DNA of 46,723 nt. Origin: Candidatus Woesearchaeota archaeon. GTDB taxonomy: Archaea; Nanobdellota; Nanobdellia; SCGC-AAA011-G17; JAGVZF01. The stretch's first letter is position 1, and the number at the start of each line of letters is the position of its first letter. The notes under the pieces were generated by a model. It was not told where the DNA came from. It saw only the letters and a program-made list of their open reading frames with translations, and searched no databases. Shown here one piece after another: positions 1-7,513 of this stretch. A program made the position numbers and the translations under genes. The stretch covers positions 1 through 46,723 of the forward strand of contig JAGVZD010000002.1 in assembly GCA_018302805.1 (NCBI GenBank), written 5' to 3'.

Positions 1-2
1 CA

Positions 3-257
3 GGTAAGAACCTTGTTGGGTGTACACTATATTCCACTTGTGAACCATGTCCTATGTGCTTTTATATGGCTTGGGTAACCGAAATATCTCGCTTAGTATA
101 TGGAGCAACAATTAGTGATTCTATTGCCGTCGGACTACCAGAAATTAAAATTAGTGTAAAAGAACTTAATAAAAGAGGAGCTAACAAAATGGAAATTGAG
201 GGAAATTTTCTAAGGGATGAATGCATAAATTTACTTAAAGAATTTCACAAAAAATGA
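3..257 (+). CDS. nucleoside/guanine deaminase family protein, C-terminal part
   Basis: This gene runs in from the left edge; only the C-terminal 84 residues are present. The visible part opens just before a zinc-binding TCEPCPMC motif (bases 36-59). That is the second half of the cytidine/deoxycytidylate deaminase zinc site (PCxxC), with the HAE half lying off the window. Guanine deaminases (GuaD) and TadA-type tRNA adenosine deaminases share this motif. The SxCEPCPMC form looks closer to guanine deaminase, but the missing N-terminus prevents a firm choice. It would hydrolytically deaminate a purine or pyrimidine base in the cytoplasm. The next gene starts 112 bases downstream on the same strand. 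Confidence 0.8.
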   Translation, partial: GKNLVGCTLYSTCEPCPMCFYMAWVTEISRLVYGATISDSIAVGLPEIKISVKELNKRGANKMEIEGNFLRDECINLLKEFHKK

Positions 258-369
258 TTTATGCCTTTTGGGCTGTTTCTGTGTATAAATTAGCCCTATT
301 TTATCACTATTTACACAAAGCCTTCAGAATAGAAAGCTTTTTAACTAGAAAAGAGAAAAATTGCAGGCC

Positions 370-1203
370 ATGAACAATATTCAGAAATCAATCGGCCTTG
401 CTGCTGCAAAAATTGCAGAGGATATTGATGCAGATTGTATTGTTTCTGTTGAAAGAGTAATAAGTGAAAAATATAATATTGATGATCCTGAGATAGAAGT
501 AAAGGTTTCTTTTTTTAGAAAATTTAAGAAAGCTGTTTTTAGAAAAACTGAATATACAAAAAAATTAAGGGATTTGGATCAAGAGACTGTAGCTTTGCTC
601 AAAGAATTCTTAATGGAAGGAGTAAATAAAGATTATATTAAAAAAGGCGATAGAGTTGTTTGTGTTCTAGATGAAGCTATTGGGAGTATTTTAAATGGGC
701 TTCTTATAATTGATGTTGATAAATTATTCTTTGACATGAGTACACATAAAATAACTCAAAATGTAACTCCTGGTGTTATAGAATCTGTTTTAAGTATTTC
801 AAAAGAGTTATGTCAAGAAGGTAGAGAAGGAAAAAAAATTGGCACTACTTTTATTATTGGTAGAAGAGATGATGTTGTCAAACATACAAGACAATTAATA
901 ATTAATCCTTTTACTGGATATGCAGATGATGAAAGAAGTATTATGGACCCTGGTTTAAGAGAGACTATTAAAGAATTCTCACAACTGGATGGAGCTTTTG
1001 TTATTGATAATGATGGTACTATTATCACAGCTGGAGCTTATATTACAGCTAATACTGATAATATTGAAATTCCTAATGGTTTTGGAACAAGGCATAGGAG
1101 TGCTGCAGCAATTACAAAAGAGACTGATGCTATTGCAGTTGTAATCTCTGAAAGTAATAGTATTAGAGTTTTGAAAGACGGAAAGATTATAATGAGGATT
1201 TAA
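370..1203 (+). CDS. dacZ: diadenylate cyclase (DacZ-like, c-di-AMP synthase)
   Basis: This protein condenses two ATP into cyclic di-AMP. The C-terminal third is a DisA_N-type (DAC) domain with both signature motifs: DGAFVID (DGA near residue 208) and GTRHRSAA (RHR near residue 242). The N-terminal half, about 150 residues, includes a pyruvate-kinase-like region as in archaeal DacZ. There is no DNA-binding HhH domain, so it is not full-length DisA. I chose the ATG at 370; an in-frame TTG nine bases upstream is the alternative. In other organisms c-di-AMP controls potassium and osmolyte transport. A Kef/TrkA-type antiporter at 5178-6893 is a plausible effector, but that link is inference. Confidence 0.9.
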   Translation: MNNIQKSIGLAAAKIAEDIDADCIVSVERVISEKYNIDDPEIEVKVSFFRKFKKAVFRKTEYTKKLRDLDQETVALLKEFLMEGVNKDYIKKGDRVVCVLDEAIGSILNGLLIIDVDKLFFDMSTHKITQNVTPGVIESVLSISKELCQEGREGKKIGTTFIIGRRDDVVKHTRQLIINPFTGYADDERSIMDPGLRETIKEFSQLDGAFVIDNDGTIITAGAYITANTDNIEIPNGFGTRHRSAAAITKETDAIAVVISESNSIRVLKDGKIIMRI

Positions 1204-1242
1204 TAAATTTAGATTTAAAGTAAGGCAAAGCGGTCTGCTTAT

Positions 1243-1602
1243 TTAATCGTTAAGAGTTAGAATCACTACCGGTTCTACCCAGATAATCTGTTCATTTTTT
1301 ATCAGGGATTCGGCAAAATCTCTCTCTTCACCAATGGGTACAATAACTCTGGCACCTTTTAATTTATCATCATAAAATTCAATTGTTAAGCCATAATTTT
1401 GAATAATGGTATTTGCCTGGTTTTCCGTTATATATTGGGCAAAGGATACAAATATTAGTCCTTCTTGATATGATAATGGACTGTCAAAAGCTTCTAACAT
1501 TCTATCTAAATCCCTTTGATCGGTCTGGGTACATCCATTAACTAGAATTATGGCTACAATAATTATTGAAAATTCTAAGAAATTTCCTTTCATTTTATTC
1601 AT
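1243..1602 (-). CDS. small lipoprotein resembling a protease prodomain
   Basis: This is a 119-residue protein with an N-terminal hydrophobic segment ending in a lipobox-like VNGC, which predicts export and lipid attachment at the Cys near residue 24. The rest is one small domain. Features such as VSFAQYITENQANTIIQNYG, a central GARVIVP and a closing IIWVEP resemble propeptide domains of subtilisin-like proteases (fervidolysin-type prodomain). No protease domain follows, so it may be a stand-alone inhibitor or chaperone domain. The resemblance is by eye only. It lies convergent to dacZ. An ATG at 1593 is a possible second start. Confidence 0.55.
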   Translation of the reverse strand: MNKMKGNFLEFSIIIVAIILVNGCTQTDQRDLDRMLEAFDSPLSYQEGLIFVSFAQYITENQANTIIQNYGLTIEFYDDKLKGARVIVPIGEERDFAESLIKNEQIIWVEPVVILTLND

Positions 1603-1717
1603 TGTTTCAAGAATTCTATAAACTTTATATTATTATCGTTTTTGTATGAACAATATTGATTTTCTTTATAAGATAAAATCTAAACTTTTTTAAGTATAAC
1701 TATCAAGCTAATTCTAT

Positions 1718-1804
1718 GAGCCTGTAGCGCAGCTTGGATAGCGCGGCAGCCTCCTAATTTTGGAAGACAGCTGTAGGTCGTGGGTTCGAATCCCACCAGG
1801 CTCG
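1718..1804 (+). tRNA. tRNA-Arg (anticodon CCT), one intron
   Basis: The acceptor stem GAGCCTG pairs with CAGGCTC (1797-1803), discriminator G. The D-arm is GCGC/GCGC. The anticodon stem GCAGC (1746-1750) pairs with GCTGT (1770-1774). The T-arm is GTGGG-TTCGAAT-CCCAC. The 19-nt region between the anticodon strands reduces to the loop CTCCTAA once 12 nt (1757-1768) are removed, giving anticodon CCT. No CCA is encoded. Mature length would be 75 nt. Confidence 0.92.
1757..1768 (+). other. tRNA-Arg intron (37/38)
   Basis: A 12-nt insertion at the canonical position after base 37. The predicted BHB pairs CTCC (bases 32-35) with GAAG in the intron with one mismatch, so the fold is weaker than in the other tRNAs here. 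Confidence 0.75.
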
Positions 1805-1876
1805 CTATTGTAAAAATGAGTTGCAACAAATAATAATAAAATCTCCTTATAAATATTTATAGTAAAATTTAGTAGT

Positions 1877-2413
1877 CTAAATAATAAATCTCAAAATTGC
1901 TGCATTCTCTAATTTTTGGATCGCCATCAAATCTTCTAATTTCTTATTGTCAATTATTGCTCGAAAAATTCTTGATGGACCAGCATGAGTCATAACTAAA
2001 ATAGTTTCATAATTATTTAAATCCTTTAAATAAGTATAAAATTTGTTTATCCTATCCCAAACATCCCTTAGGCTTTCTCCTTGACATGGTCTACCTTCAT
2101 ATAAACCCCCTGGTAATTTATATAATTCTTCTGAAGTTAAAACCTTCCCTTCATATTCTCCGTAGGATCTTTCTCGTAATAAGGATGTAGTTACCATGGG
2201 AATACTGTGATATTTTAGGACTTCATTGGCTGTATGCAAACATCTAGAAAGATCACTTGAATAAATTATGTCTAATTTAAGGCCTTTTAGTGATTCTGAT
2301 AATTTCTTAGCTTGCAATTTCCCTTGTTCGGACAACCTACCTTGGCGCCAGCCCGTTGTAATATTTTGTATATTTTCTTCAGTTTCTCCATGTCTTGTGA
2401 CTATTAATTCCAT
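1877..2413 (-). CDS. histidine phosphatase family protein
   Basis: This is a member of the phosphoglycerate-mutase/histidine-phosphatase superfamily. The catalytic motif TRHGETEEN lies at the N-terminus and holds the phospho-accepting His. The second conserved His occurs in VMTHAGPSR. A central SSDLSRCLHTA motif and a GESLRDVWDR segment are typical of the cofactor-independent phosphatases in this family. Likely substrates are small phosphorylated metabolites; the sequence does not specify one. I chose the ATG at 2413 because the AT-rich TATA-like box at 2434-2449 is centred about 28 bases upstream. A GTG at 2431 would add six residues. It is transcribed divergently from the HIT gene. Confidence 0.85.
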   Translation of the reverse strand: MELIVTRHGETEENIQNITTGWRQGRLSEQGKLQAKKLSESLKGLKLDIIYSSDLSRCLHTANEVLKYHSIPMVTTSLLRERSYGEYEGKVLTSEELYKLPGGLYEGRPCQGESLRDVWDRINKFYTYLKDLNNYETILVMTHAGPSRIFRAIIDNKKLEDLMAIQKLENAAILRFII

Positions 2414-2433
2414 ATTATTGAATTGCACCACAA

Positions 2434-2449
2434 ATTTTATATAATATAG
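2434..2449. promoter_or_regulatory. shared divergent TATA region
   Basis: The AT-rich element ATTTTATATAATATAG lies between two divergent genes. It is about 28 bases from the ATG of the histidine phosphatase (2413) and about 32 bases from the ATG of the HIT protein (2475), so it can serve both as an archaeal box A. Confidence 0.5.
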
Positions 2450-2474
2450 TTTTTAATTATTAAGAAGAGGAAGC

Positions 2475-2873
2475 ATGGATGATTGTATCTTCTGTAAAAT
2501 AATAAGAAAGGAAATTCCAAGTAGAATTGTTTATGAGGACAAACTTAGTTTTGCTTTCTTGGATATTAAACCTTATAATTTAGGGCATACTTTGGTAATT
2601 CCAAAAAAGCATTATCGATGGGTTTGGGATATAAAAGAGATTGATGAATTTTATAAATCTGTACGGAATATTGCTAATGCAATAAAAAAGGGATTAGGTA
2701 CTGACTATGTTGTATCATTAGTTTTTGGTGAAGCAGTCCCTCATGCTCATGTACATCTAATCCCTAGATTTAATAATGATGGTCATGGCAACGCAATTAA
2801 ATTAGGTAATTTCAAGAATATTTCTGAAGATGAACAATTAGATTCACTTAAAAAAATCCAAAGCTTTTTATAA
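2475..2873 (+). CDS. HIT family nucleotide hydrolase/transferase
   Basis: This 132-residue protein has the full histidine-triad signature HAHVHLIPR near residues 91-99, where the middle His forms the nucleotidyl intermediate. The N-terminal CIFCKIIRKEIP is the typical start of HINT-branch proteins, with a partial zinc-binding CxxC. Members hydrolyse AMP-lysine, AMP-NH2 and similar adenylated side products. The length is normal for the family. A purine-rich GAGGAAG precedes the ATG. It is followed 28 bases later by tRNA-Met on the same strand. Confidence 0.93.
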   Translation: MDDCIFCKIIRKEIPSRIVYEDKLSFAFLDIKPYNLGHTLVIPKKHYRWVWDIKEIDEFYKSVRNIANAIKKGLGTDYVVSLVFGEAVPHAHVHLIPRFNNDGHGNAIKLGNFKNISEDEQLDSLKKIQSFL

Positions 2874-2901
2874 CTTATTTTGAAGCTATTTCTTATATTT
2901 T

Positions 2902-2990
2902 GGCGCTGTAGCTCAGCCTGGTAGACCTTTTGGCCAGTTAGCAATGGTCTCATGAGCCATGGGCCGGGAGTTCAAATCTCCTCAGCGCCA
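2902..2990 (+). tRNA. tRNA with CAT anticodon (Met-type), D-arm intron
   Basis: The acceptor GGCGCTG pairs with CAGCGCC, discriminator A. The anticodon stem ATGGT/GCCAT encloses the loop CTCATGA (anticodon CAT). The T-arm is GGGAG-TTCAAAT-CTCCT. The D-arm is too long by 15 nt; removing 2925-2939 restores GCTC-loop-GAGC and gives a 74-nt mature tRNA. This is an elongator Met type or possibly an Ile2 tRNA modified at C34; the sequence alone cannot decide. It lacks the features expected of the initiator. The 3' end overlaps the stop codon of the minus-strand LAGLIDADG gene. Confidence 0.87.
2925..2939 (+). other. tRNA-Met intron in the D-arm (about 22/23)
   Basis: A 15-nt insertion splits the 3' strand of the D-stem. 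Exon CTGGT pairs with intron GCCAG, leaving bulges AG^A and TT^A, which gives a BHB-like fold with a small inner CC-TTTT-GG hairpin. Exact cut sites may shift by one base. Confidence 0.7.
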
Positions 2991-3758
2991 TATATTATAA
3001 TATTCTAAATTCAGTTTATCTCTAATCCTTCTCTTATTATTTGGATAAGGGTATTTTAATTTTTCATCATAAACTTTTGAGTATTCATAAAAAGTATTTA
3101 ATTTGCAGAAATGTTTGGAGTTAATAAAACCTATTTTTCGGCAAAATAAATCCAAGTTACGCGGACCATTAAATTGAAACCTATATTGATCTTGAAGGTG
3201 TCTAAATCCACCATCTAGTTTTAGCCTTTTTGCCTTGTAAATGTGTCCTTGTAAACCCGAATCTGATAAAAATTTAAAAATTCCAAGAATTAGGGGTTTG
3301 GATATTCCATTTGCTTCAATTCTGGGATAAAATTTGTTGGGATTTTTTGTCAATACTAAACTTCCATCTGTTGCAATGAATCCCCTTGTAACGTTTATCA
3401 TCAGGTTATATTTATTAAAAAAATCGGGAATTGATATCATAGGACCCTTATGGCCCACAATAAACCCAAGGTCTTTTAACTTATTAAACAAAATTATATC
3501 TTCAAATCTAAGATCTAAGCTCCCAAGATTGGGCCTTTCGTGATATTTAACATCTCTGTTATTTAAGTCTTTAACTAGTGGTATAATTAAAGAATCAAAG
3601 AATTCTTTATCACCATAAATGCTTCCTGTTATACAAATCGTATGCTTAGTATGTCTTTTGTAAACTCCGTTAGATAGGCACCCATCACCTAGCATTATTC
3701 CATAAAATAATGCTAACTTTTCTTCATAATTTAAAAATTCAATTCCTTTAAAAGCCAT
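2982..3758 (-). CDS. free-standing LAGLIDADG homing endonuclease
   Basis: This 258-residue protein has two LAGLIDADG-type motifs: LALFYGIMLGDG (residues 15-26) and VTRGFIATDG (residues 123-132). The motif-end Asp residues (D25, D131) are the expected metal ligands, so it looks like a complete monomeric two-motif endonuclease. It would make a double-strand break at a long recognition site and promote copying of a mobile element. It is not inside an rRNA intron or intein. Instead its last codons (W, R, stop) are the reverse complement of the acceptor end of tRNA-Met, overlapping by 9 bases. No frameshift is seen. The link to tRNA intron movement is inference. Confidence 0.85.
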   Translation of the reverse strand: MAFKGIEFLNYEEKLALFYGIMLGDGCLSNGVYKRHTKHTICITGSIYGDKEFFDSLIIPLVKDLNNRDVKYHERPNLGSLDLRFEDIILFNKLKDLGFIVGHKGPMISIPDFFNKYNLMINVTRGFIATDGSLVLTKNPNKFYPRIEANGISKPLILGIFKFLSDSGLQGHIYKAKRLKLDGGFRHLQDQYRFQFNGPRNLDLFCRKIGFINSKHFCKLNTFYEYSKVYDEKLKYPYPNNKRRIRDKLNLEYYNIWR

Positions 3759-3870
3759 GTATAAATTAAGTAATTTAATAATTAAAATATATGTGAGAAA
3801 TAATATTAATATTGCATTTGCTAAATAAATTTAAGCAGCGTCATTAAAATAAACCTCTTATCTAGAAAAC

Positions 3871-3878
3871 TTTAAATA
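3871..3878 (+). promoter_or_regulatory. TATA box for the small membrane protein
   Basis: TTTAAATA is centred 26 bases upstream of the ATG at 3901, consistent with a leaderless transcript. Confidence 0.55.
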
Positions 3879-3900
3879 ATCACAGACTTGATAAATTATA

Positions 3901-4164
3901 ATGAATGCAAGAATAAAATATGGTATTTTATTCGGAATTCTCGGTCTTATTTTAGGTATTATGGCAGCCCTATTCTTAGGTGTTATGTTATATGGTATTT
4001 TTTGGCTTTTTATTTTTGGTGATGATAAATGGCCATCTTATGCATACTCATTAATTTATGTTATAATAACTATTGTTTTTTTAGTGATTGCATGTGTGTT
4101 TGTATATCTAGGAGTTAAACGTGGTTCAAAAAAAGACTCTAATAAGAAATATAGAAAAAATTAA
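3901..4164 (+). CDS. small two-helix membrane protein, unknown
   Basis: I do not recognise this 87-residue protein. It has two long hydrophobic segments (about residues 7-39 and 48-73) separated by a short polar loop GDDKWPSY, and a basic tail rich in Lys (KRGSKKDSNKKYRKN). The positive-inside rule puts the tail in the cytoplasm. A TATA box 26 bases upstream supports the start. The neighbouring gene is convergent. Confidence 0.6.
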   Translation: MNARIKYGILFGILGLILGIMAALFLGVMLYGIFWLFIFGDDKWPSYAYSLIYVIITIVFLVIACVFVYLGVKRGSKKDSNKKYRKN

Positions 4165-4211
4165 AAGTATTTTTAAGTTTCTAAAATAAATTTAAACTAA
4201 AAATAGTAACT

Positions 4212-5129
4212 TTAATTATAGGTTAATCTTAAGAAATCTTTTATTTTCATATTATTTACGTACTTCTTGTCTTTCAATTCTAAATAATATTTACTTTTTA
4301 CTACTTTATTCTCTTCTATTCTGCAATTTCCCCATCCGGGGTTCTTCCAATCAATTCCCCAATTATAATTGATATAGCAAAACGCCTTAACATTATTATG
4401 GTTTTTAATCCATTTAAAATATGGATCAAACCACTCATTCCAGCAATCTTCTCCTTTTAATATACCTACCCTTGCTGCAGACGATTCACAAATAATTAAA
4501 GGTTTTTTATGTTTTTTCGATTCTTTATAGAAATCTTCAGTTACTTTGTCTTTGTTATCTTTAAAATGTCTAACTCCAAATAAATCATTACCGAACCAGT
4601 CAATATAGTTGTCGCCAGGATAGAATTTCAAAATGTCCTTAATGTTTTTGTTAAAAGCAGTACAGGCACACCAAATAAAAGCTACATTTTTGATATTATT
4701 TTTTCAAAAAGAATTAACAATATATCTAAAAGCCCTAATGTAGTCTTTAGCATTATAATTGTGAGAAGGATTATTAAATTCGTAGCCGATTCTTAAAAAA
4801 GTCGGATTCCTTAAATTTTTTATTTTTTTGCAAAGAGATGTCAATTCTTTGTCGTATTTTCTTTCAAAAATTTCCCTACATTGAGAACCTTTTTCTCTAG
4901 TCTTTAGATTTAACCCAATTTGAGGAATTAACTCTTTTGATATATTTTGCATTTCTTTTAGTTTTTTAGAAAAATTAAGACTAATTTCATTAATCCTAAT
5001 ATACATCATATAAAGAATTGGTTTAGATTTATATAGGGCACTAGAGTAGTTTTTAAAAGTAGTTGGACTTTGTCCTGCACCATGGATTACTTTATTTCCT
5101 ATAGGCTCAAATTTTTGATTATAATCCAT
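4212..5129 (-). pseudogene. glycoside-hydrolase-like protein interrupted by an in-frame TGA
   Basis: Two reading frames in the same phase, 5129-4704 and 4701-4212, are split by a single TGA at 4706-4704. Read through, they give one protein of about 305 residues resembling TIM-barrel glycoside hydrolases of the GH26/GH5 kind. The first half has FLRIGYEFNN (putative acid/base Glu117). Directly after the TGA comes NVAFIWCACTAF, a usual barrel strand. The second half has PLIICESSAARVG (putative nucleophile Glu). Both sides being in phase rules out a simple indel. The likely cause is a CGA or AGA to TGA change. TGA acts as a stop elsewhere here (the LAGLIDADG gene), so recoding is unlikely. No signal peptide is seen. 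Confidence 0.65.
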
Positions 5130-5177
5130 AAAATAAATAGTTTTTACTTACTTAAAAAATTTTGGAAAATAGAAATG

Positions 5178-6893
5178 CTATATCAATCCAGCTTTAATTT
5201 CTTTTAAGATATTTTTATAATAATACTTACCCCATTTCCTAATCTGGGTTTTATTTAAATGATCTAAATAATCTGCTATTTTTTGACCTGTTATAAATTC
5301 TGGAAGAACTACAAAATCTGCGCCATTCTCATACAAAACTTTAAGTTCAATTAAATCTTTTGTAGTTACAAAAATTAATCCATTTTTGTTAACTTTTCTA
5401 AATTCCCTAATGATTTCTAAATTATTTTCTAGATTATGGATTGTAGAAATTACATAATGTGGTTTTACTTTAAATAATTCCTCTATAAAATCTTGATCAG
5501 AAACATCACCAAATATGCAATCAATACCCTGTTTTTTCAAATTGGAAATCACATCAGGATTAAAGTCAACTGTCAGAAATTTCTTATTTGATTTATTCAA
5601 TGATTTAATAACATTATAACCTGTTCTGTGCCCACCTAATAAAATAATATCATATTTTTTATTCTCTAAAGAAACAATTTCTTCTTTTAATTTTTTTCTC
5701 TCAAAAATAGTTAGATATCTTGAGAATAATACATATAATTTGTCATTATATAATATCAAATATGTTGAAATTGTAATGGTAATTAAACCTACTAATGTTA
5801 TTAGTGTTGTTATTCTCTCGTTTAAATGATTAACCTTAAGACCAAGATTTACTAAAATGAGTGAGAACTCGCTAATTTGAACAATAGCTAAACTAATTAA
5901 GAAATTTGTTCTTTTTTTATAACCTATAAAGGCACCAATAACTAATAGTATTAACAATTTCCCAATTATGACAAATATTGATAAGATTAAAGCTGGAATT
6001 ATAACTGACTTTATTGAATTTACAGCCATACCTAGACCAAGATTTACGAAAAATATTACTATGAAAAAATCTCTTAATGGTTTTATTTTATTTAGTATAG
6101 TATAATTATAAGGGATTACAGTTAAGCTAACGCCTGCTAAGAATGCACCTATTTCGACACTTAAGCCTGCAATATAAGCTAGGGAAGCCAAAAGAAAACA
6201 CCAGGCAATACTTGCAATGAATAGTAATTCTGGAGAAGAATACATCAAGTTAAATATTCTTTTTAGGAAATATTTACTTGAGATTACAACAAAAATTATT
6301 AATGAAAGACCTTTGATGATGATGATTGTAGCTGATAATAAATTAAATGAACCATTTCCTAAACTTGTGACTAAAATTAAAGCTAATATTGCTACAAAAT
6401 CCTGAACTAATAATACACCTACTAAAATTTTCCCATATAATGTGTCTATGCTATTTTTATCAGACAATAGTTTTACTATGATAACAGTGCTGCTAAAAGT
6501 TATTGCTAAGCCAATATACAGTGATTCAACATTACTAAATCCAAGGGCTTTAGATATAAAATAACCAAAAAAGAATGTTATTATAATTTGGAGTAAACCT
6601 ATTATTAAAGATGATTTACCAGTTTTCTTCAATGTAGAGAAATTGAGACTTAAACCTATTAAGAAAAGAAGGAAAGCTATCCCTATTTCAGCAAATAAAT
6701 GTATAGTTTCAGAAGGTGTTGCTATTTTCAAAAATAATGGTCCGAGAATTATTCCAGTGAATATATATGCTAATATTGGGGGTTGTTTTAATACCTTGGC
6801 AATAATAGAAAGAATTGTTGCAATTAATAGTATTATACTTATATTTAAGAGAAGACTAGAACTAAATACTGATGTCATCTCTTCTATAACCAT
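5178..6893 (-). CDS. Kef/CPA2-type cation:proton antiporter with TrkA-N domain
   Basis: This 571-residue membrane protein has about 12 hydrophobic helices over residues 1-385, with CPA2 hallmarks such as AYIFTGIILGP, FLLFLIGLSLN and GLSVEIGAFLAGVSL. A cytosolic RCK/TrkA-N Rossmann domain follows (about 412-545), with a dinucleotide-binding strand YDIILLGGHRTG and an acidic TVDFNPD. The TrkA-C subdomain appears to be missing. It would exchange potassium or sodium for protons, gated by NAD(H) or another ligand. It stands alone with its own TATA box. c-di-AMP regulates such transporters in other organisms, and dacZ lies nearby. Confidence 0.9.
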   Translation of the reverse strand: MVIEEMTSVFSSSLLLNISIILLIATILSIIAKVLKQPPILAYIFTGIILGPLFLKIATPSETIHLFAEIGIAFLLFLIGLSLNFSTLKKTGKSSLIIGLLQIIITFFFGYFISKALGFSNVESLYIGLAITFSSTVIIVKLLSDKNSIDTLYGKILVGVLLVQDFVAILALILVTSLGNGSFNLLSATIIIIKGLSLIIFVVISSKYFLKRIFNLMYSSPELLFIASIAWCFLLASLAYIAGLSVEIGAFLAGVSLTVIPYNYTILNKIKPLRDFFIVIFFVNLGLGMAVNSIKSVIIPALILSIFVIIGKLLILLVIGAFIGYKKRTNFLISLAIVQISEFSLILVNLGLKVNHLNERITTLITLVGLITITISTYLILYNDKLYVLFSRYLTIFERKKLKEEIVSLENKKYDIILLGGHRTGYNVIKSLNKSNKKFLTVDFNPDVISNLKKQGIDCIFGDVSDQDFIEELFKVKPHYVISTIHNLENNLEIIREFRKVNKNGLIFVTTKDLIELKVLYENGADFVVLPEFITGQKIADYLDHLNKTQIRKWGKYYYKNILKEIKAGLI

Positions 6894-6915
6894 TTTGAAA
6901 AAAGTGTTTTAGTTG

Positions 6916-6923
6916 TTTATAAA
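6916..6923 (-). promoter_or_regulatory. TATA box for the antiporter
   Basis: TTTATAAA is centred about 27 bases upstream of the start codon at 6893, predicting a leaderless transcript. Confidence 0.6.
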
Positions 6924-6965
6924 TTTAATTCTTTTTATAGCAATAGTATTAAGAAGAATAAAAAT

Positions 6966-7256
6966 TTATTTCTTTGCTAAAGTTATTTCTATTGTGCTAA
7001 CCCTGATTAATTTTTGTTCCTTGTTTTCGAATTCTTCGCTGTCAATTTTTATATCTTTTATTGTGACCGTATTTTCAAGGAATCTCTTAGTAGACACTTC
7101 TGCTATGTCCACCGCCCTGGAGATGAATTTTCCTCTTGCTTTAATAACTACTTCTGCTGCACCTTGTGTTGTGAATTGCATTACAACACCTGTAACATAG
7201 TTCATAAATGGTTTTCCTCCAACAAAAACAATGTGATCATCTGCATTTTCTGCCAT
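6966..7256 (-). CDS. albA: DNA/RNA-binding protein Alba
   Basis: This 96-residue chromatin/RNA-binding protein begins MAENADDHIVFVGGKPFMNY, the typical Alba start with the conserved Lys that contacts nucleic acid and is acetylated in Sulfolobus. The VVIKARGKFISRAVDIAEV segment is the family core. I chose the ATG at 7256 rather than the one at 7271 because a perfect GGAGGT (7264-7269) lies 7 bases upstream of it, and the upstream ATG overlaps that site. It follows eS17 closely and is probably co-transcribed with it. Confidence 0.95.
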   Translation of the reverse strand: MAENADDHIVFVGGKPFMNYVTGVVMQFTTQGAAEVVIKARGKFISRAVDIAEVSTKRFLENTVTIKDIKIDSEEFENKEQKLIRVSTIEITLAKK

Positions 7257-7263
7257 ATTAGTT

Positions 7264-7269
7264 ACCTCC
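7264..7269 (-). promoter_or_regulatory. ribosome binding site deciding the Alba start
   Basis: GGAGGT on the minus strand lies 7 bases before the ATG at 7256. Confidence 0.75.
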
Positions 7270-7277
7270 ATCTGTCT

Positions 7278-7481
7278 TTACTTTTTTTCCTTCAGCTCTT
7301 TTTGTTTTTTTAATCGTGTTAAGTACCCTGCAATTGAATTTTTTAGTTTCTTCGAAGGTATGTCCGCATAAAAAGTTGCTATCTTTTTATTAGAATCAAA
7401 ATCTGATTTGACTTCGTCAGGATGCTGCTTAAATATTTCTATTGCTGTTCTCTTCACAAGTATTGTTTTAATTCTTCCCAT
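7278..7481 (-). CDS. rps17e: ribosomal protein eS17
   Basis: This 67-residue archaeal/eukaryotic small-subunit protein has the family start MGRIKTILVKRTA, then FKQHPDEVKSDFDSNKK and DIPSKKLKNSIAGYLTRL, covering the complete domain. It is first in a two-gene unit with Alba. A TTTATAAA at 7504-7511 lies 27 bases upstream of the ATG, so the transcript is probably leaderless and separate from the long ribosomal block. Confidence 0.95.
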   Translation of the reverse strand: MGRIKTILVKRTAIEIFKQHPDEVKSDFDSNKKIATFYADIPSKKLKNSIAGYLTRLKKQKELKEKK

Positions 7482-7503
7482 ATTGTCACTTTATCAGAAT
7501 AAC

Positions 7504-7511
7504 TTTATAAA
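7504..7511 (-). promoter_or_regulatory. TATA box for the eS17-Alba unit
   Basis: TTTATAAA, centred 27 bases upstream of the eS17 start and lying just beyond the primase stop codon. Confidence 0.6.
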
Positions 7512-7513
7512 TG

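Noticed and set aside
1682-1695. AAACTTTTTTAAGT upstream of tRNA-Arg, resembling half of the shared intron hairpin
   Set aside because: It lacks the second stem strand and AATCAAA, lies outside the tRNA, and is easily made by chance in AT-rich promoter DNA.
4700-4715. Homopolymer-related frameshift in the glycoside-hydrolase-like gene
   Set aside because: The frames on both sides of the TGA are in the same phase, so an insertion or deletion is not needed.
7014-7313. Plus-strand frame opposite Alba
   Set aside because: It is a low-complexity shadow of the well-supported Alba and eS17 genes.
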